DNA from: Rhizobiales bacterium Ga0077537 | Lineage (GTDB): Bacteria; Pseudomonadota; Alphaproteobacteria; Rhizobiales; Hyphomicrobiaceae | Assembly: GCA_001464955.1 (NCBI GenBank) | Contig: LNEM01000030.1 | Coordinates: 434,001-498,000, forward strand | DNA: 64,000 nt | Direction of reading: 5' to 3' | Shown: piece by piece, positions 60,909 through 64,000 of the stretch | How positions within the stretch are numbered: position 1 is the first letter of the stretch | Layout: each line of letters opens with the position of its first letter | The notes under the pieces: generated by a model | Database searches by the model: none | What the model was told of the DNA's origin: nothing | Seen by the model: only the letters and a program-made list of their open reading frames with translations | Program-made: the position numbers and the translations under genes

Positions 60909-61742
60909 TCAATTGGAGGGCAGCTGATAGGGCGGCCGGTGAAACCCGGCTGGCGAGTAGGTGAACACCTCGCACCCGTCCGCCGTCACGCCGACGGTAT
61001 GCTCGAATTGGGCCGAAAGCTCCCTGTCGCGCGTCACGGCGGTCCAGCCGTCGGGCAGGATCTTCACCGCGGCCTTGCCGAGGTTGATCATGGGCTCGAT
61101 CGTGAACAGCATGCCCGGCTGCAGCACCACGCCTTCGCCGGCCTCGCCGTAGTGCAGGATGTTGGGCCGGTCGTGGAACACGCGGCCGAGCCCATGACCA
61201 CAGAAGTCCCGCACCACGCTGCAGCGCTCTGCCTCGGCAAAGCTCTGGATGGCCGCGCCGATGTGCCCGGTCGTATGGCCCGGCTTCACCGCGGCGATGC
61301 CTCGGCAGAGTGCCTCGAAGGTCACGTCGATCAGCCGTTCGGCGCGCCGCGAAACTTCTCCCACCGTGAACATGCGGCTCGTGTCGCCATGCCAGCCATC
61401 GACGATCAATGTGACGTCGATATTGACGATATCGCCCGACTTCAGCGCCTTCGGCCCGGGAATGCCGTGACATACGACGTGGTTCACCGACGTGCAGATC
61501 GAGTGCGTGAATCCGCGGTAGTTGAGCGTCGCGGGCAACGCCCCGTTGTCCATCGCAAACTCGAAGGCGAGTTCGTCCAGCCGCTCCGTCGTCACACCGG
61601 GCAGCACGTGCGGGACGAGCATGTCCAGGGCTGCAGCCGCCAGTTGTCCGGCCTTGCGCATGCCGGCGAAGGCGTCGGGGCCGTGCAGGGGCACGCGGTT
61701 CTCTCGTTGCTGCATGGTGTAGCTGTAGTCGAGATTCGACAT
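60909..61742 (-). CDS. map: type I methionine aminopeptidase
   Basis: 277 residues from the ATG at 61740-61742. FAGMRKAGQLAAAALDMLVP starts the pita-bread fold; metal ligands appear in VNIDVTLIVDGWHGDTSRMF, FCGHGLGRVFH and FTIEPMINLG and the final Glu in QFEHTVGVTA. It removes initiator Met from new proteins. It is next to radC, as in many alphaproteobacteria. Confidence 0.95.
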   Translation of the reverse strand: MSNLDYSYTMQQRENRVPLHGPDAFAGMRKAGQLAAAALDMLVPHVLPGVTTERLDELAFEFAMDNGALPATLNYRGFTHSICTSVNHVVCHGIPGPKALKSGDIVNIDVTLIVDGWHGDTSRMFTVGEVSRRAERLIDVTFEALCRGIAAVKPGHTTGHIGAAIQSFAEAERCSVVRDFCGHGLGRVFHDRPNILHYGEAGEGVVLQPGMLFTIEPMINLGKAAVKILPDGWTAVTRDRELSAQFEHTVGVTADGCEVFTYSPAGFHRPPYQLPSN

Positions 61743-61831
61743 GGGCGCACACGGATCCGGAGTTGATGGTGTGCAACGAATGTAGAGCAAAACCCGCTCT
61801 GGGCAATTCTCATGCGCGCCAGAAACAAAGA

Positions 61832-61854
61832 AACGCCCGGCGATGCCGGGCGTT
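61832..61854 (-). terminator. intrinsic terminator of rplS
   Basis: Arms AACGCCCGGC (61832-61841) and GCCGGGCGTT (61845-61854), 10-bp stem with a GAT loop; leftward it is followed by TCTTTGTTTC. It lies 36 bp after the rplS stop. Confidence 0.85.
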
Positions 61855-61889
61855 CTTTTGCAATCCGATCGTTGCGCCGGTCTCGCCCG

Positions 61890-62603
61890 TCAGGCGGCCG
61901 GACCCTCGGCAGCGGCCTCACCGGCCGTCGCTTCGGCGAGCAGGCGCTGGGCTTGGCCGACCCAGTCGTTCTTCTCGATCGCGCCCTCGAGCTTGATGGC
62001 CTCGTCGACGTTGGCGATGTCCTCGTCGGAGAACGTCGCGATCTGCTCGTACTTGATGCAGCCGAGCTGCATGAGGCGCGCCGCGAGATCAGCCGAGATG
62101 CCGCTGATCTTCGTGAGGTCGTCGGCGTCGCCCTTGGGCTTCTTGAAGCCTTTCCAGGCGGCGGCGAGACGACGTGCACGGGCGTCCGTCCGCTCGAGGA
62201 TACGGGCTGCCTTGCCGCGCCGTCCGCGCAGGTAATAGAGCTTCGCGCGGCGCACGCGGCCGCGGCGGAGAACCTCGATTTCGGCGATGAACGGCGAGTA
62301 GATCGGGAACACCCGCTCCACGCCCTCGCCGTAGGAAATCTTGCGCACGGTGAAGCTTTCGTTCACCCCGTGGCCCGACCGGGCGATGCAGACGCCTTCA
62401 TAGGCTTGCAGGCGGAACGTTTCCTTGGCGGCTTCGGGCTTCTTGGCACCCTTGGCCGGAGCCTTGCCCTTCGCGGGCGCCGGATCGCCTTCCGAAACGC
62501 GGACCATGACCTTGAGCGTATCGCCCGGGCCGAACTCAGGCACGCCCCGCTTGGCGAGAACGGCCTGCATCTGCTCTTTCTCGAGCTGTTGAATGATGTT
62601 CAT
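61890..62603 (-). CDS. rplS: 50S ribosomal protein L19 with C-terminal helix-hairpin-helix extension
   Basis: 237 residues from the ATG at 62601-62603, twice the usual 115. Residues 1-35 ([20 protein letters not shown]) and 63-150 ([50 protein letters not shown]) are standard L19; a Lys/Ala/Pro-rich insert (38-61) interrupts the first strand pair. A tail from about 161 has [20 protein letters not shown] and [20 protein letters not shown], a helix-hairpin-helix module often found at the end of L21 in relatives. It lies at the 30S-50S interface. Confidence 0.92.
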   Translation of the reverse strand: MNIIQQLEKEQMQAVLAKRGVPEFGPGDTLKVMVRVSEGDPAPAKGKAPAKGAKKPEAAKETFRLQAYEGVCIARSGHGVNESFTVRKISYGEGVERVFPIYSPFIAEIEVLRRGRVRRAKLYYLRGRRGKAARILERTDARARRLAAAWKGFKKPKGDADDLTKISGISADLAARLMQLGCIKYEQIATFSDEDIANVDEAIKLEGAIEKNDWVGQAQRLLAEATAGEAAAEGPAA

Positions 62604-62785
62604 TGTTGCTTGTCCTTGTTGTTTCATCATGCGCAGAGGAGCCGGTCGCCGGTCCACCAAGGTTAGTGGAGCGAACGGCTCGTGCAGGCCCTCATGGAGG
62701 GCTCGCCCTGAGAGGGGCAGGTTCGGAAGCGCGCTGAATACCCGATACCGCGCCTTTTGTCGATACGGAGGCGCGGCGCGTCTCG

Positions 62786-63763
62786 TTACCCGCCCATGGT
62801 CAGCACGATCTTGCCGAAGTGGGCGTTGGCCTTCATGTGCTCCAGCGCGGCCGCGGCCTGCTCCAGGGGATAGGTGCGATCGATCGGCAGCGCGATCTTT
62901 CCGGCCTCGACGCTGGGCCAGAGGTCTTCGCGCATCAACCGGTTGATCTCGCGCACCTCGGCCACCGAGCGGGTCCGGAACGTCACGCCGATGTAGTCGA
63001 TGCGCCGGGCCGCGTGCAGATCGAAGTCGAAATCGCCGTGAAAGCCGCCGAGCCGGCCGACGTTGACGATCCGGCCGAGGATCGCCGTCGCCTTCAGGTT
63101 CTGGTTGGCCACGTAGCCCGAGATCTGGTCGACGATCAGGTCGACACCCTTGCCACCCGTCGCTTCGAGCACCTGGTCCGCCCACGCGGGATCCCGGCTG
63201 TCGACCGCCATGTCGGCGCCGAACTCCTTGAGCCGCTCCCGACGTTCGGCGTTGGTCGACGAACCGATGACGAGCCTGGCGCCCTTCTGCTTCGCGATCT
63301 GCAGCGCAACGAGGCCCACGCCGGAGCTGGCGCCCTGGATCAGCACGGCTTCGCCGGCCTTGAGGCGTCCGGCCGTCACCACGGCGTTGTGCATCGTCTG
63401 CAGGCCGACGGGCAGTGTCGCGGCCTGCTCGTAGCTCATGTTGTTGGCCGGAATCTTGTGCGTCCGCCCCATGTCGGCGACGGCGTATTCGGCATAGGCG
63501 GCGGCTGCCGAGCACATCACCCGGTCACCCCGTTTCACGTGAGTCACATTGGAGCCGACCTCGGCCACCTCGCCCGAAAGCTCGAGCCCGAGAACTGCGC
63601 CCGCGCCCCCGGTGGGGCCGTGCATCCGCCCGGACGCCATGATCAGGTCGGCCCGGTTGAGACCCGCGGCTCGCACTTTGACCAGTACCTGCTCCGGGCC
63701 CGGCTTGGGTGCCTCGATCTCGCGGATCTCGACACCTTTTTCTCCGATGACGGCGGCTTTCAT
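62786..63763 (-). CDS. NAD(P)H-quinone oxidoreductase, MDR/zeta-crystallin type
   Basis: 325 residues. The GroES-like half has [17 protein letters not shown] and [13 protein letters not shown]; the Rossmann half has [20 protein letters not shown]. The zinc-binding Cys of true alcohol dehydrogenases are absent, so quinone reductase is the best call. It starts [20 protein letters not shown]. It is monocistronic, 183 bp downstream of... a short gap that ends at rplS, with another reading towards the right edge. Confidence 0.87.
   Translation of the reverse strand: MKAAVIGEKGVEIREIEAPKPGPEQVLVKVRAAGLNRADLIMASGRMHGPTGGAGAVLGLELSGEVAEVGSNVTHVKRGDRVMCSAAAAYAEYAVADMGRTHKIPANNMSYEQAATLPVGLQTMHNAVVTAGRLKAGEAVLIQGASSGVGLVALQIAKQKGARLVIGSSTNAERRERLKEFGADMAVDSRDPAWADQVLEATGGKGVDLIVDQISGYVANQNLKATAILGRIVNVGRLGGFHGDFDFDLHAARRIDYIGVTFRTRSVAEVREINRLMREDLWPSVEAGKIALPIDRTYPLEQAAAALEHMKANAHFGKIVLTMGG
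63531..63546. other. degenerate parS-like sequence inside the oxidoreductase gene
   Basis: CGTTTCACGTGAGTCA, 13 of 16 matches to TGTTTCACGTGAAACA, inside the coding sequence at 62786-63763. It keeps the TTTCACGTGA core; a chance match is possible. Confidence 0.25.
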
Positions 63764-63914
63764 TGCGTGGTCCCCTAACTATTGTGGCAATCCCGACACT
63801 CCAATCGCCGAAGTGCGTCGCGGCGAGGAAGCTAATGGGAGCACATGATAGACCTGATTGACCTAATCCGGCACGACGATCATGGTCAGCCTACCCCTAT
63901 TCTAGGAGGACGTG

Positions 63915-64000
63915 ATGCGATTTCTACTCTGCTCGATGGTACTTCTCGTCGGTAGTATGACCGAAGTAAATGCACAATGGTTCAACAAAACTGATGACGA
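63915..64000 (+). CDS. start of an exported protein, cut by the window end
   Basis: Begins at the ATG at 63915 with the ideal ribosome-binding site AGGAGGA at 63904-63910. The first 28 codons read MRFLLCSMVLLVGSMTEVNA and then QWFNKTDD, a signal peptide with likely cleavage after Ala20. G+C is low. The remainder is outside the window, so no function can be given. Confidence 0.55.
   Translation, partial: MRFLLCSMVLLVGSMTEVNAQWFNKTDD

Noticed and set aside
62604-63515. Extension of rplS upstream to 541 codons
   Set aside because: The added part overlaps the quinone oxidoreductase gene in another frame and lacks family sequence; L19 begins at [11 protein letters not shown].

Overview
The window is chromosomal DNA from a high-G+C alphaproteobacterium, most likely a member of the Hyphomicrobiales (Rhizobiales). 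The evidence is gene content and order: hemE-hemJ-rho, mnmE-mnmG-rsmG-parA-parB, coaE-aroE-maf beside a DUF299 regulator, lptE-leuS, rplU-rpmA-obgE-proB-proA, cobS-cobT, and alphaproteobacterial signatures such as DUF2865 proteins and an Omp25/31-like barrel. The genus cannot be fixed from the sequence alone. About 64 genes are called. Nearly all are compact core genes, with no tRNA, rRNA, insertion sequence or CRISPR array seen.

Layout. 1-9.7 kb: the start of rlmN, then accA, xerD, a large exported protein, a 47-residue membrane protein, aroK-aroB, a CorC-like CBS protein, a His-rich secreted protein, a keto-acid hydratase and bolA. 9.9-16.3 kb: a J-domain protein, cobS-(82-aa protein)-cobT for the aerobic cobaltochelatase, a phytase-like protein and a triple-repeat exported protein. 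16.4-23.7 kb: accessory metabolism (FAD dehydrogenase, MFS transporter, threonine aldolase, SDR), two tandem DUF2865 proteins and a pterin dehydratase. 23.7-31 kb: dnaQ, coaE, aroE, maf and ppsR read leftward, hemE, hemJ and rho read rightward, and the 401-bp gap between ppsR and hemE looks like the chromosome origin. 31-40.6 kb: leftward genes for proline synthesis, ribosomal proteins and ribosome maturation, with an RtcB-like gene set into the rplU-obgE cluster. 40.7-48.3 kb: mnmE, five parS-like sites, mnmG, rsmG, parA, parB, hisE, coaA. 48.3-64 kb: adenosine kinase, a foreign-looking ABC ATPase/TOPRIM-like fusion gene, an outer-membrane barrel with a CtrA-type box upstream, holA-lptE-leuS, a sirtuin, YggS, an unrecognised 304-aa protein, radC, map, an extended rplS, a quinone oxidoreductase and the start of an exported protein.

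The most notable things are: (1) a candidate oriC (27,472-27,872) with four TCAACA-type DnaA-box-like nonamers; (2) a tight cluster of five parS-like palindromes about 14 kb away, between mnmE and mnmG, next to parAB, so origin, centromere and partition genes lie together; and (3) a lone, lower-G+C gene at 49.8-51.5 kb coding for an ABC/OLD-type ATPase joined to a TOPRIM/DUF4435-like region, which resembles a single-chain PARIS- or OLD-like phage defence protein. Less dramatic oddities are an L19 protein with a helix-hairpin-helix tail, an RtcB-like ligase overlapping an acetyltransferase gene, and a perfect TTAA-N7-TTAA box upstream of the barrel gene.
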